Shown: one piece after another, positions 1-9,972 of the stretch
Layout of the letters: every line of letters begins with the position of its first letter
Numbering within the stretch: the stretch's first letter is position 1
Source: DATAES01 sp963802415
GTDB taxonomy: Bacteria; Actinomycetota; Acidimicrobiia; Acidimicrobiales; JACDCH01
DNA length: 64,000 nucleotides
Assembly: GCA_963802415.1 (NCBI GenBank)
Contig: CAWDIH010000001.1
Coordinates: forward strand, 2,976,001 to 3,040,000
Direction: 5' to 3'
Position numbers and translations under genes: made by a program
Notes under the pieces: model-generated
Told to the model about the DNA's origin: nothing
The model's input: the letters and a program-made list of their open reading frames with translations, nothing else
The model's database searches: none

Positions 1-118
1 GCTCTTCGTGCGCTACTCGATCGCCCAGTTCCTCCGCTTCTGGATCGCCCGCCTGACCTACGAGCAACAAGCGCAGACCGACCGGGTCGTAGACGCCATC
101 AAGCAGAAGGACCAATAG
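1..118 (+). CDS. C-terminal end of an unidentified protein (partial)
   Basis: An open frame enters from the left edge and ends at TAG 116-118, giving about 38 C-terminal residues that begin LFVRYSIAQF and end with a charged tail (AIKQKDQ). The segment is rich in aromatic and hydrophobic residues (FLRFWIARL) followed by a polar helix. Too little is present to name a family. It is followed 12 bp later by a palindromic repeat that could end its transcript. Confidence 0.45.
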   Translation, partial: LFVRYSIAQFLRFWIARLTYEQQAQTDRVVDAIKQKDQ

Positions 119-130
119 AAGCCATCCGAA

Positions 131-178
131 CTCCGGGGAGAAACGGGTGCTATAGCACCCGTTTCCATCCAACATTCG
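131..178. repeat. Dispersed palindromic repeat, copy 1
   Basis: A perfect 10-bp inverted repeat (AAACGGGTGC / GCACCCGTTT, loop TATA, 141-164) is flanked by CTCCGGGGAG on the left and CCATCCAACATTCG on the right. The same composite element occurs at 5068-5116 (opposite orientation) and 34038-34084. It sits between the 3' ends of convergent genes, so a bidirectional terminator role is possible. Confidence 0.8.
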
Positions 179-179
179 C

Positions 180-1629
180 TCAGAACTCGGCGGCTTCGAG
201 GGACTTGAGGAGCTCGAACCGGGCGCGGACGTCGTTGCGGCGTCCCGGGTCGTGGGCGAGGTTCACGAGCTCGTGCGGATCCTCGTGCAGGTCGTACAGC
301 TCGTGGTCCTGGTCGTCGAAGTCGGCGTCGACGTCGTACTGCTTCGCCGTCGGATGCCTGTAGAAGGGATCGTCGCCCGGCTTGCCGCCGCCCACGCCGT
401 AATAGCGGGCGTACTTGTAGCGCCCGTCGAACATCCCTCGGATGGCATAGCGCGTCTGCTGCACGAGCTTCGTGTGAGCGCTGTCGTGCGCGAACAGCAC
501 GTGATCGCGCGCGGTACCCGAGAACAGATCGACGCCTTGCATCGCGGGGTCCGGCTCGACACCGGCGAGGCCGCAGATGGTCCTGGCGAGATCGACGTGG
601 CTCGACAGCGCGTTCGTCGTCGAACCGGGACCCGTCACGCTCGGCACGCGAACGTGCATCGGGACCCGCATGATCTCGTCGTACACGAACGGGCCCTTCG
701 ACCGCAGCCCGTGTGAACCGCACATGTCTCCGTGATCCGACGTAGAGATGATCGCGGTTTCGTCCCACACGCCCGCCTGTTCGAGCGCCGACAACACGAC
801 ACCGAGCGACTCGTCGGCGAGCCGGTGCAGCTCGACGTAGTAGTCGAGTTGGCGGCGCCACGCCTCCTTGTCGGATGGATCGATGTAGCCCCAGATGCCG
901 TGCTGCTGCGACCAGCGCCACGCCCGATGAGCGTCGGGCTTCGTGTAGAGGTCGTCATGGAGGTTCTCCGGCAACGTGTCGACGACCGACGGGTAGTCGC
1001 GCTCGTACGCCGGCAAGGTCTCGTCGTCCTTCCAACGCGACGCTTCGAGCAACGCCCGTGCCGCCTCGAGCGCGTCGGGATGCAGCGAACGCCATTCCGG
1101 CTGGTCGATCGGGAACCACATCACGTCGTGCGGGTTGACCAACGCCACCGTCAAGAACCACGGCTGGGACGATGCCGCGTTGGCGCGCAACCACGCCGCC
1201 GCCGAGTCCGCGATCACGGGATCGAACGCGACACCCGTGCCCGCCCAACCCATGAAGTGCCGGTCGTTGCCTTCCCAGTCGCTGTAGCCGTATGCCTCCA
1301 TCGGCGGGTTGGGGCCCGACGGTCAGGTGCCACTTGCCGATGTAGCTCGACCGGTAGCCGTTGTCTCGCAGCACCGAGCCGATGGTCGGCATCGAGGTGT
1401 CGAGGGAGACGTGGTGTTCGAAGATGCAGTTGTCGACCACGCCGTGCCGCGCCACGTACTGGCCGGTCATCATCGTGGCCCGCGACGGCGAGCACGGTGA
1501 CGAGTGCGTCCAATGGTTCGTGAAGTCGACGCCTTCCGCGACGAGGCGCTCTCGCCACGGCAGCGACACGGACCGCGGGAGCCAGGACCGCGCACGCTCC
1601 TGGTCGGACACGACGAAGAGGATGTTCAT
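180..1629 (-). CDS. Sulfatase (formylglycine-dependent), one frameshift
   Basis: Type I sulfatase of the alkaline phosphatase superfamily. The N-terminal part starts MNILFVVSDQ and carries the formylglycine motif C46-S-P-S-R followed by ATMMTGQY; it reads to KWHLTVGP. The frame then shifts, and the C-terminal part (MEAYGYSDWEGNDRHF, later STSDHGDMCGSHG with metal-ligand Asp/His) runs to 180. An extra C in the run at 1311-1317 explains the break, so a sequencing error is likely. The total of about 480 aa suits choline-sulfatase or arylsulfatase-like enzymes. Its ATG overlaps the expected stop of the upstream fadD19-like gene (ATGA), implying one operon under KstR-type control. The substrate is unknown; a sulfated steroid or lipid is an inference from context. 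Confidence 0.8.
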
Positions 1630-3214
1630 GCGTTCGCACGTTCGCCTTCACAACTAGCTCCTGGGCCCAGGGGTAGTCGGGCTTGCCGCTCGGTGAACGA
1701 ACGATCGCCTCCACGAGGTGCAACTCGCGCGGCACCTTGTAGCCGGCGATCTTCGTACGGCAATGCGCCGTGAGGTCGTCGAGGCTCGGCGACGCGCCAG
1801 GCCGAGGTTCCACCACCGCGGCGACTCGCTGTCCCCACCGCTCGTCGGCGGCCCCCACGACGAGCGCGTCGAACACCGCTTCGTGCGACTTCAACGCGGC
1901 CTCGACCTCCTCCGGGAAGATCTTCTCGCCGCCGGAGTTGATGCACATCGAACCTCGACCGAGCAGCGTGATCGTGCCGTCGTCCTCCCACAGTGCGAAG
2001 TCGCCGGCCACGACGTACCGGCGCCCGTCGCTGGCGGTGACGAACGTCGCTGCCGTCTTCGCGTCGTCCTTGTAGTAGCCGAGCGGGATGTTGCCGCCTC
2101 GGGCCACCTTGCCCACGATGCCGCAGCCGGGGGAGAGCACGTTCGCGTCGTCGTCGACAACCACCACATCGGGCGCCGGTCTCACCGTCGGACCTCCCTT
2201 CATCGCGGTGGCGTCCTTGGCGACAAGTGCGATGCCGTTGAAGCCGCCTTCTGACGAGCCGATCGCGTCGGTGATCACGAGGTTCGGAAAGTGGGCGAAG
2301 AAGCGATCCTTGACGGGCGCGGAGAACAGCGCGGCGCTCGAGCTCACTGCCAGCAGGGAGCTGACGTCCCACCGAGAAGATGCGGCGTCCAGGGCCTCGA
2401 TCAGCGGACGACCCATTGCGTCGCCGGTGATCATGATGGCGTTGGCCCCTTCACGCTCGACGGTCGACCACACATCGTCAACGTCGAACTTCGGCGTGAG
2501 CACGACCGTGTTGCCCTGGAACATCATTCCGAGCATTCCCCACTGGCATGCACCGTGCATGAGCGGTGGCAGCATGAACGACACGATGGCGAACGGGTTG
2601 GCCCCCGCCGCTTCCGCCAGCTCGGTGTCGGACTCGACCTTGTGGCCGGTGATCGCGTCGATTCCCTGGCCGAGGGCCATGAAGACGTCTTCGTGTCGCC
2701 AGACCACGCCCTTGGGCATGCCGGTCGTGCCGCCCGTGTAGAGCATGTAGTGGTCATCCGACGAGCGCTCACCGAACTCACGCACCCTGCTTTGCGCATC
2801 ACGCGCCTGCGCCCACGTCTCGTCGATGGCGAGCGTGTGCTCGAGCTTCGGCAACTGCGGCCGTACCGCCTCGAGTCGCGGCTCGAACTGCGGGTCATAC
2901 ACGACGACGGTGCAATCCGCGTTGGCGAGCAGATACGCAAGCTCTTCTTCCACGTATCGGAAGTTGATGTTGATCGGGACGGCGCGCAGCTTGAACGCGG
3001 CCAGCATGGCCTCGACCCACGGCGTGCCGTTGTAGGCGTAGATCCCGACGTGATCGCCGGCGCCGACACCGAGGGACGCGAGCCGATGCGCCACCTGGTT
3101 GGCCCGCGCGTCGAGTTCGCCGTAGGTGAGGTGCTCGTCGCAGACGATGAGCGCAAGCCGATCCGGCACACGGTCGACGACGTGCTCGAAGAGGTCGGCG
3201 AGGTTGAAGGCCAT
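1626..3214 (-). CDS. fadD19: FadD19-like fatty acyl/steroid side-chain CoA ligase
   Basis: AMP-forming acyl-CoA synthetase of about 520 aa. It has the ATP/AMP P-loop YTGGTTGMPKG followed by VVWRHEDV, the adenylate motif (GSSEGGFNG), GRGSMCINSGGEKIFPEEVE, and the C-terminal catalytic Lys region SPSGKPDYPWAQE. The start MAFNLADLFEHVVDRVPDR and the GTTG...WRHED block closely resemble Mycobacterium FadD19, which activates C24-branched sterol side chains. Beyond PWAQE the frame has no stop and runs into the sulfatase gene. The alternative frame stops at TGA 1626-1628, overlapping the sulfatase ATG, so a one-base indel near 1640-1680 is probable. A KstR-like operator lies 32 bp upstream of the start codon. 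The divergent neighbour is an acyl-CoA dehydrogenase. Confidence 0.85.
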
Positions 3215-3245
3215 TGGCTGAGAATAACCACAGCTGGTCGAAAAC

Positions 3246-3259
3246 TAGAACACGTTCTA
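3246..3259. promoter_or_regulatory. KstR-type operator 1
   Basis: TAGAACACGTTCTA is a perfect palindrome and matches the known KstR consensus TNNAACNNGTTNNA at every fixed position. It lies between the divergent fadD19-like gene (start 3214) and acyl-CoA dehydrogenase gene (GTG 3271), so one repressor dimer pair could control both. The identical 14-mer recurs at 12688, and a variant occurs at 6699. Confidence 0.85.
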
Positions 3260-3270
3260 ACCTGGCGGTC

Positions 3271-4454
3271 GTGGACTTCGACGACACTCCCGACGAGGCC
3301 GCTTTCCGCGCGGCCGCCCGAGAGTGGCTGTCCGCCAACGCCATCCGCAAGGGCTCACCCGAGGACTTCTCGGCCGGGCATTTCGCCGGCGACACGAGCC
3401 CAGAGGAATACGTCAAGCGCTGCCGGTGGTGGCAGGGCCAGCTCTTCGAGGGCGGGTGGGCAGGGATCTCGTGGCCGAAGGCGTTCGGCGGACGAGGTGG
3501 CAAGCCGATCGAGGAAGCCATCTTCGGCGAGGAGCAGGGCAAGTGGGGCGTGTCGGTCGGTGTGTTCGCTGTCGCGTTCGGGATGGTGGCACCGACCTGA
3601 TGCAACACGCGCGTGACGACCAGAAAGCGCGGTTCCTCGCGCCGATGCTCCGCGGCGAGGAGTTGTGGTGCCAGCTGTTCAGTGAGCCCGATGCCGGCTC
3701 GGACCTCGCGTCGCTCACGACCCGGGCGGTTCGCGACGGCGAGGAGTTCGTGGTCGACGGGCAGAAGGTGTGGACCTCGAACGCACAACACAGCGAGTGG
3801 GGGATCCTTGTCGCCCGCACGGACTCGGAGGCGCCCCGCCACCGCGGGATGACCTACTTCGTCGTCGACATGCGCACACCGGGGATCGAGATCCGGCCGC
3901 TGCGGCAGATGAACGGCGAGGCGCACTTCAACGAGGTCTTCCTCAACGACGTCCGCGTTCCTGCGGCGAACGTCATCGGCGCCGTCGACGACGGCTGGAA
4001 GGTCGCGGTGACGACGCTGTCGAACGAGCGCGTGGTGATCGCGGGCGGATCGGGGCTGTCCGATCCCGAGCGGCTGCTGCAGCTGGCGCGGGCGCTCGGC
4101 GTCACGTCGGATCCGTTGTTCCGCCAGCGGTTCGCACAGATCTGGAGTCGCAGCGAGGTGATCCGCTTCCTGCGACTGCGCAGCCGCACCGCGCTGTCGC
4201 AAGGACGGCGGCCTGGACCTGAAGCGTCGGTCATGAAGCTGGCGTACGCCCGCTACGTGAAGCAGCTCGGCGACCTCGCCATCGGCATGCAAGGTGCGCA
4301 CGGCCAGCTCGACCATCCCGATGCGCGGGTCGACGGTGTGTTCCAGCACAAGTGGATCAACGCGGTGCAGTCCTCGATCGGCGGCGGCACCGACGAGATC
4401 CAACGGAACATCGTGGGGGAGCGAGTGCTCGGGCTCCCGCGGGAGCCAAGGTAG
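3271..4454 (+). CDS. Acyl-CoA dehydrogenase (FadE-type), one frameshift
   Basis: Acyl-CoA dehydrogenase for alpha,beta-oxidation of an acyl-CoA, probably a steroid side-chain thioester. GTG 3271 (VDFDDTPDEAAFRAAARE) is preferred because it lies 12 bp after the operator; an upstream ATG at 3214 would begin before the operator. The N-terminal part reads to AFGMVAPT. A missing C near 3596 shifts the frame, and the rest continues as LMQHARDDQKARF, then the FAD-binding stretch CQLFSEPDAGSDLAS, WTSNAQHSEWG, and the C-terminal QSSIGGGTDEIQRNIVGERVLGLP. Length is about 394 aa, normal for the family. The kstR gene begins 10 bp downstream, so both are probably co-transcribed. Confidence 0.85.
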
Positions 4455-4464
4455 GTTCGACACG

Positions 4465-5053
4465 GTGGCCCAGGCGGTGACAACTCTGACAAAGAGCCAA
4501 GCGGCCCGGCGCGGGCGCGTCATCGACGCCGCGCTGACCCTCGGAGCCGACGGCGGCTACGACGCAGTGCAGATGCGCGACGTCGCGCAGACTGCAGGCG
4601 TCGCGCTCGGCACCATCTACCGCTACTTCTCCTCGAAGGACCACCTGCTGGCGGAGACGCTCGTGGAGTGGGCTGCGGACCTCGGCCGGAAGGTGTCGCG
4701 CCGCCCACCGAAGGGCGACGCGCTGGCCGACCGTGTGGTCGACGTGCTGCGACGAGCGACCCGGGGCATGGAGCTCGAACCGAGGCTGTCGGAGGCGGTG
4801 GTCACGGCGCTCACGTCGACCGACGCTCATGCGGCGCGGTGCCAACGCGAAGTGGGCGACGTGATGGGAAGCATCATCGCCGGCGCGTTCCCGCCCGACT
4901 TCGATCGCCCACACCCGCGACGACATCGTCCGCGTCCTCGGCCACGTGTGGTTCTCATCCCTGGTCGGATGGGTCAACCGTTGGTACGGCATCAACCACG
5001 TGGGCGACGAGCTCGAGATCGCCGCCCACCTCCTGCTCGACCAGTACGACTGA
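4465..5053 (+). CDS. kstR: TetR-family repressor KstR homologue, one frameshift
   Basis: TetR repressor of about 195 aa. The N-terminal helix-turn-helix reads GGYDAVQMRDVAQTAGVALG followed by TIYRYFSSKDHLL, very close to mycobacterial KstR (GGYEAVQMRAVA...VGTLYRYFPSK). The C-terminal ligand domain continues in another frame after about 4908 (RDDIVRVLGHVWFSSLVGW, then HVGDELEIAAHLLLDQYD, stop TGA 5051-5053), also matching the KstR end. One missing base near CGCCC at 4905-4912 explains the break. GTG 4465 is the likely start; GTG 4477 is an alternative. KstR is released by 3-oxo-steroid acyl-CoA thioesters in mycobacteria. Three matching operators lie in this window. No operator lies immediately upstream, so control would be through the dehydrogenase promoter. 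Confidence 0.85.
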
Positions 5054-5067
5054 CGCGCCCCGCGGGC

Positions 5068-5116
5068 GAATGTTGGATGGAAACGGGTGCTAGAGCGCCC
5101 GTTTCTCCCCGGAGTT
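5068..5116. repeat. Dispersed palindromic repeat, copy 2
   Basis: Same element as 131-178 in reverse orientation: CGAATGTTGGATGG, then AAACGGGTGC / GCGCCCGTTT (one stem mismatch position), then CTCCCCGGAG. It lies between the convergent 3' ends of kstR (5053) and the CoA ligase (5131), which again suits a shared terminator. Confidence 0.8.
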
Positions 5117-5130
5117 GGGAGGGCGAGCGA

Positions 5131-6688
5131 CTAGATCACCCGCTGGACGCCTTCCCAGTACGGGTCGCGGAGCTTGCGCTTGTAGAGCTTGCCGCTCGGA
5201 TCACGCGGCATCTCGGCGGTGAAGTCGTAGGACTTGCGGGCGCTTGTACGACGCGAGGTTGTCCTCGGCGAACTCACGGAGCTGGGCCTCGAGCTCGGGT
5301 CCGGCCGCCGTCCCTCGGCGGGCTCGATGACCGCCTTGATCTCCTCGCCCCAGTCCTCGTTGGGGATGCCGAACACGGCGACATCACCGACGAGCGGGCA
5401 CGTGAGGAACGTCGCCCTCGATCTCGGCGGGATAGATGTTCACGCCGCCGCTGATGATCATGTCGATCTTGCGGTCGCGGAGGAACAGGTAGCCGTCGTC
5501 GTCGAGCTCGCCGACGTCGCCGACGGTGAAGAACCCGTCCGCGCGCGGTTGGCACTCCGTCTTCTCTCGTCGCCCTTGTACTCGAAGGTCGCCTGCGCGA
5601 GCGACATGTACACCGTGCCGATCTCGTCCCGGCCGGCAGCCGGTTGCCGTCGTCGTCGAGGATGCGAATCTCGGACCCCGGCCACGCCTTGCCGACGGTG
5701 CCGGGCCGCTCGAGCCACTCCTTCGGCGGTGACGATCGTGCCGCCGCCTTCGGTGGCCGCGTAGTACTCCATGATCGAGTCGCCCCACCACTCGATCATG
5801 CGCCGCTTGACCTCGGGCGGGCACGGCGCAGCGGCGTGCACCATGCAACGCAGCGACGAGCACGTCGTATTGGCGCGCACGTCCTCGGGCAACGCGAGCA
5901 GGCGATGGAACTGCGTCGGCACCATGTGCGATGTCGTGACCTGGTGCCGGTCGATGAGCCGCAGCATCTCCTCGGGTGACCACTTGTCCATGAGCACGAC
6001 TTTGTGGCCCAAGTGCAGCGAGTTCGTCGTCCACAACAGGACCGCTGTGTGGTACAAGCGGCGAGCCGGTGATGTGGACGTTGCCGTCCTCTGGCTGCAC
6101 GCCGAACATCATCAGGAACATCGAGTACAGCGCGCCCATCTCGTCGGGATCGATGTCCGCCAGCGCTCGCTTCACGCCCTTCGGCCGACCGGTCGTGCCC
6201 GAGGTGTAGTGCATCGGCGCGCCCGCCTTGCGGTTGTCGGGACGGCTGTCCGGTTGCCCGTCGGTGAGCTCCGAGTAGGCCCTCCAGCCGGGAATCGATC
6301 CGATCGCGAAACGGCGGTACTCGGGAACGTTCGCCTCTTCCGCAGCAACCGCCAACGCACGGGCGAAGCGCTCGTGGCCGACGAGGATCTTGGCGTCGCT
6401 GTCGCTCACGATGTAGGCGATCTCGGGACCGACGAGATGGTGGTTGATCGGCGTCAGGTAGAGCCCGATCTGCTGCGCGCCGAGAACGAGCTCCATCATC
6501 TCGATGCCGTTCGGGACCACGACGGCGAAGGTGTCGCCCCGCTCCACGCCGAGCGCGCGCAGACCGTTCGAGACCTCGTTCGCACGGGCCGCCAACCGGC
6601 GGGCCGTGACCTCCGTGCCGTCCGGCGCGACCAGAGCGACCCGCTCCGGATCCGCCGCAGCCTGCCTGAAGAAGCCCAGTTCAGCCAT
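5131..6688 (-). pseudogene. Acyl-CoA synthetase (FadD family), several frameshifts
   Basis: AMP-forming CoA ligase of about 515 aa reconstructed from at least four frames. The start MAELGFFRQAAADPERVALV leads to the P-loop MHYTSGTTGRPKGVKRA. A shift near 6055 leads to YHTAVLLWTTNSLHLGHKVV and EYYAATEGGGTI. Further shifts near 5700 and 5570 lead to GDVGELDDDGYLFLRDRKID and SGGVNIYPAEIEG, and then near 5390 and 5240 to VFGIPNEDWGEEIK and the catalytic-Lys end PRDPSGKLYKRKLRDPYW. All domains are present, so accumulated sequence errors are as likely as gene decay. The divergent DUF35 gene starts 49 bp away, and a KstR-type operator (6699-6712) sits between them. The exact substrate is unknown; activation of a steroid-derived carboxylate fits the context. 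Confidence 0.75.
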
Positions 6689-6698
6689 CGGCGCAGAC

Positions 6699-6712
6699 TA
6701 GAACGTGTTTCA
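6699..6712. promoter_or_regulatory. KstR-type operator 2
   Basis: TAGAACGTGTTTCA fits TNNAACNNGTTNNA at all fixed positions, although the outer arms are imperfectly palindromic. It lies 10 bp from the CoA ligase start (6688) and 25 bp from the DUF35 start (6738), in a 49-bp divergent promoter region. Confidence 0.75.
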
Positions 6713-6737
6713 GTTTGCGCGCTAGCGTGCCCCGCCG

Positions 6738-7196
6738 ATGGCAGAACGAACCGAAGTGCTCAGGGCGCCGCTCGTCATCGAGTATCCGTTCTCACGGACG
6801 ACAGGACCCGTGATAGGCGCGTTCCTGACCGGCTTGCGCGAGCAGGTCATCGTGGGAACAAAGGCCAAGGACGGCCGCGTGCTCGTGCCGCCGATGGAGT
6901 ACGACCCGACGACAGGGGAGGCGCTCACCGAACTGGTCGAGGTCGGGCCCGCAGGCACGGTGACGACGTATGCGTGGGTGACGCGACCGATGCCGAAGCA
7001 CCCCGTCCAGCAGCCGTTCGCGTGGGCCTTGATCAAGCTGGATGGAGCCGATTCCGCGTTGTTGCATGCGGTCGACGTCGGCGAGACCGTGTCGATGTCG
7101 ACGGGGATGCGGGTCGCGCCCCGCTGGCGTGACGAGCGCGAGGGCCACATCAACGACATCGAGTGTTTCGTACCGGAGGGGCAGGGTCATGAGTGA
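6738..7196 (+). CDS. DUF35 OB-fold protein (thiolase partner)
   Basis: A 152-aa DUF35-type OB-fold protein (MAERTEVLRAPLVIEYPF...). The N-terminal rubredoxin-like Cys pairs are absent. The core (GPAGTVTTYAWVTRPMP, FAWALIKLDGADSALLHAV) is typical of the OB-fold half. Family members bind Ltp-type thiolases or aldolases and help present acyl-CoA substrates in steroid side-chain removal. It is the first gene of a tightly packed run (ATGAGTGA junction with the next DUF35 gene). The position beside a KstR-like operator implies steroid-responsive expression. Confidence 0.8.
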   Translation: MAERTEVLRAPLVIEYPFSRTTGPVIGAFLTGLREQVIVGTKAKDGRVLVPPMEYDPTTGEALTELVEVGPAGTVTTYAWVTRPMPKHPVQQPFAWALIKLDGADSALLHAVDVGETVSMSTGMRVAPRWRDEREGHINDIECFVPEGQGHE

Positions 7197-7749
7197 ACCG
7201 TCGCAGCCGCCGTCGCTCACACTGCCGCTGTCGTTGCAGGGCGTCGAGCTCGTCAAGAGCGTCCGCACGCCGGCCGAGCTGCGTTACGAGTACACGCCAG
7301 GCGCCGCGACGACGCGGTTCCTCACGGGCATCGGCCAGAAGAAGATCCTGGGTGAGCGGTGCCCGGTGTGCGGCAAGGTGTACGTACCGCCGCGCGGCTC
7401 TGCCCGACGGACGGCGTACCCACCCGCGAGCAGGTCGACTTGCCGCACAAGGGGACGCTCACGTCGTTCTGCATCGTGAACGTGCAGTTCTACGGACAGG
7501 CCATGGAGGTGCCGTACACGAGCGGGTTGATCATGCTCGACGGCGCTGACCTGCCGCTCATGCACCTCCTGCAGGAGGTGCCGGTCGAGGACGTCCACAT
7601 CGGCATGCGGGTCGAAGCGGTGTGGGTGGACGACGACAAGATCGGCCCGACGCTCGAAAGCATCCGCTACTTCCGGCCGAACGGCGAGCCCGACGCCGAG
7701 GTGGACCAGCCCGGCGAGACACGGATGGGGGGCGCTCGCCGATGCCTAG
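7189..7749 (+). CDS. DUF35 zinc-ribbon/OB-fold protein, frameshifted
   Basis: DUF35 protein that keeps the zinc ribbon: GERCPVCGKVYVPPRG, then, after a frameshift near 7401 (a lost C), CPTDGVPTREQ and the OB-fold LPHKGTLTSFCIVNVQFYGQ, SGLIMLDGADLPLMHLLQEV. The reconstructed length is about 185 aa. A second slip in the six-G run 7727-7732 would give the expected end GALADA with stop TAG 7747-7749 overlapping the next ATG (7742). The start ATG 7189 overlaps the preceding gene. With the preceding protein it probably pairs with the two thiolases that follow, as Rv3521 does with Ltp3/Ltp4. Confidence 0.75.
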
Positions 7750-8809
7750 CCGTGACATCGCGATCATCTCGTTCGCGCAGAGCGACCACATGCGCGCTGT
7801 CACCGACGCAAACGAAGTCGAGATGCTCATGCCGGTCACCGCGGCCGCGATCGAGCGGGCCAACATGACGAAGAGACGACATCGGCTTCACGTGCAGCGG
7901 CTCGACCGACTACCTCGCCGGGACGGCGTTCAGCTTCGTGTCGACGCTCGACGGCGTCGGGCCGTGGCCCCCGATCCAAGAGAGCCACGTCGAGATGGAC
8001 GGTGCGTGGGCGCTGTACGAGGCGTGGGTGAAGCTGCAGCTGGGCGACGTCGACACGCGCGCTGATCTACAGCTACAGCAAGTCGTCGCCAGGCCCCGTG
8101 CACGAAGTGCTGAGCCGGCAGCTCGACCCGTTCTTCGTGGCCCCGCTGTGGCCCGATGCCATCTCGCTTGCCGCACTCCAAGCGCGAGCGCTGATCGACT
8201 CGGGCAAGGCGACCGAGAAGGAGTTCGCCGAGGTCGTCGCGCGAAGCCGCACATCTGCGCTGGACAACCCGCACGCGCAACTGAAGTGGGACAAGCCGGC
8301 CGACGAGGTGCTCGCCGAGGCGATGCTCGTCGATCCGCTGCGCAAGGACGACTGCCCGCCGATCACCGACGGCGTCGCCGCTGTCGTGCTCGCGGCCGGC
8401 GACATCGCCCGCGGCGCATTGCGATCGTCCGGCCTGGATCCGCGGCATCGATCATCGCATCGAGTCCGCAGTGCTCGGCCTGCGCGACCTCACCGACTCA
8501 CCGTCCACCCGCACAGCCGGTGAGAAGGCCGGCGTCGCCGAAGGCCCGGTCGACGTGGCCGAACTGCACGCGCCGTTCAGCCACCAGGAGCTCATCCTGC
8601 GCGACGCGCTCGGCCTCGGGGACGGCGTCGAGATCAACCCGTCCGGTGGCGCGTTGTGCGCCAACCCGATCATGGCGGCCGGACTCATCCGCTTCGGCGA
8701 GGCCGCGCAACGCGTGATCGACGCGACGTGCCAACCGAGCCGTCGCCCACGCACCTGCGGGGCGTGCTTGCAACAGAACATCGTGTGCGTCTTGGAGGGC
8801 GACGCATGA
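7742..8809 (+). pseudogene. Ltp-type thiolase/lipid-transfer protein 1, several frameshifts
   Basis: SCP-x/Ltp thiolase-fold protein of about 355 aa spread over several frames. The start is MPSRDIAIISFAQSDHMRAV. After a slip near 7872 it reads DIGFTCSGSTDYLAGTAFSF (candidate active Cys in TCSGS) and GPWPPIQESHVEMDGAWALY. After about 8058 it reads LIYSYSKSSPGPVHEVLSRQ, and after about 8432 IRGIDHRIESAVLGL. The C-terminal stretch has VAELHAPFSHQELILRDALG and the NPSGGALCANPIMAAGLIR motif. The stop TGA 8807-8809 overlaps the ATG of the next thiolase gene. The likely role is thiolytic or retro-aldol cleavage of steroid side-chain CoA esters with the DUF35 partners. Confidence 0.75.
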
Positions 8810-9970
8810 GTGCCAAGGAAAGGGTTGCCGTCATCGGCGTGGGCCAGACGAAGCACCAAGCGACACGAGGCGACGTGTCGATGTCCGGCTTGATCCGCGA
8901 GGCAGTGGATCGGGCGCTCGACGACGCGGAGCTCACCCTCAATGACATCGATGCTGTCGTCATCGGCAAGGCGCCGGACTTCTTCGAAGGCGTGTTGCAT
9001 GCCGGAGCTGTACCTGAGCCGATGCGGTGGCGGCCGCGGGCAAACCGTTGTTCCGCGTGCACACCGCCGGTTCGGTCGGCGGCTCGACGACGATCGTCGC
9101 GTCGCAACTGGTGCAGGCCGGCATCCACAAGCGCGTGTTGACGGTCGCGTTCGAGAAGCAGTCCGAGAGCGAGGCCATGTGGGCCTTGTCGCTTGCCGAT
9201 CCCGTTCCAGCCGCCGATGCATGCAGGCGCAGGCGGCTACTTCGCGCCACACATCCGTTCGTACATGCGCCGATCGAAGGCGCCGGACCACATCGGGATG
9301 TTGGTCGCGCTCAAGGACCGGAAGAACGCGCTGAAGAATCCGTACGCGCATCTGCACGAGCCCGACATCACGTTCGAATCGATCGAGCAGTCGATCATGC
9401 TGTGGGACCCGATCCGCTACGCAGAGACGTGCCCGTCCTCGGACGGTGCTTCGCGCGCTCGTGCTGGCCGCCGAAGATGCGCTGTCGGGCCCTCGTCCTC
9501 CGGCGTGGGTGCTCGGCACGGCGATGCGGTCGGAGCCGACGATGTCGGCGGACCGCGACCCCGTGCTGCCGTTCGGCGGCATCCAGTGCGCGCGGGACGT
9601 GTACCGGCAGGCGGGCATCACGGACCCTCGCCGTCAGATCGACTGTGTCGAGATGTACGTGCCGTTCTCGTGGTTCGAGCCGATGTGGCTCGAGAACCTC
9701 CAGTTCGCCGTAGCCGGCGAGGGTTGGCGCATGGTGGAGGACGGCGCGACCCAGATGGACGGCGACCTCCCGGTCAACATGAGCGGCGGCGTGCTCTCGT
9801 CGAATCCCATCGGCGCGAGTGGGATGCTGCGGTTCGCAGAGGCGGCGATGCAGGTCCGCGGGCAAGCGGGCGAGCACCAGGTCGACGACGCCAGGATCGC
9901 CCTCGGTCACGCCTACGGCGGCGGCTCGCAGTTCTTCGCGATGTGGCTCGTCGGCGCCGACAAACCGTAG
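8806..9970 (+). pseudogene. Ltp-type thiolase/lipid-transfer protein 2, several frameshifts
   Basis: Second thiolase of the pair, about 385 aa when joined across frames. MSAKERVAVIGVGQTKHQA reads to DFFEGVLHAGAVPEP. It shifts near 9025 to AAGKPLFRVHTAGSVGGSTT and near 9200 to PFQPPMHAGAGGYFAPHIRS. It shifts near 9440 to LRALVLAAEDALSGPRPPAW, ending with DGDLPVNMSGGVLSSNPIGA and the typical GHAYGGGSQFFAMWLVG. It starts on an ATGA overlap with thiolase 1, a sign of translational coupling, and is followed 2 bp later by the SDR gene. Domain content matches Ltp3/Ltp4 of the mycobacterial cholesterol region. The breaks may be consensus errors. Confidence 0.75.
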
Positions 9971-9972
9971 GG

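Noticed and set aside
2291..3616. Long open frame antisense to the CoA ligase (441 codons), and similar long antisense frames at 22263-24152 and 57086-58807
   Set aside because: They lie opposite well-identified genes, have Arg/His/Asp-rich composition typical of GC-rich shadow frames, and show no domain.
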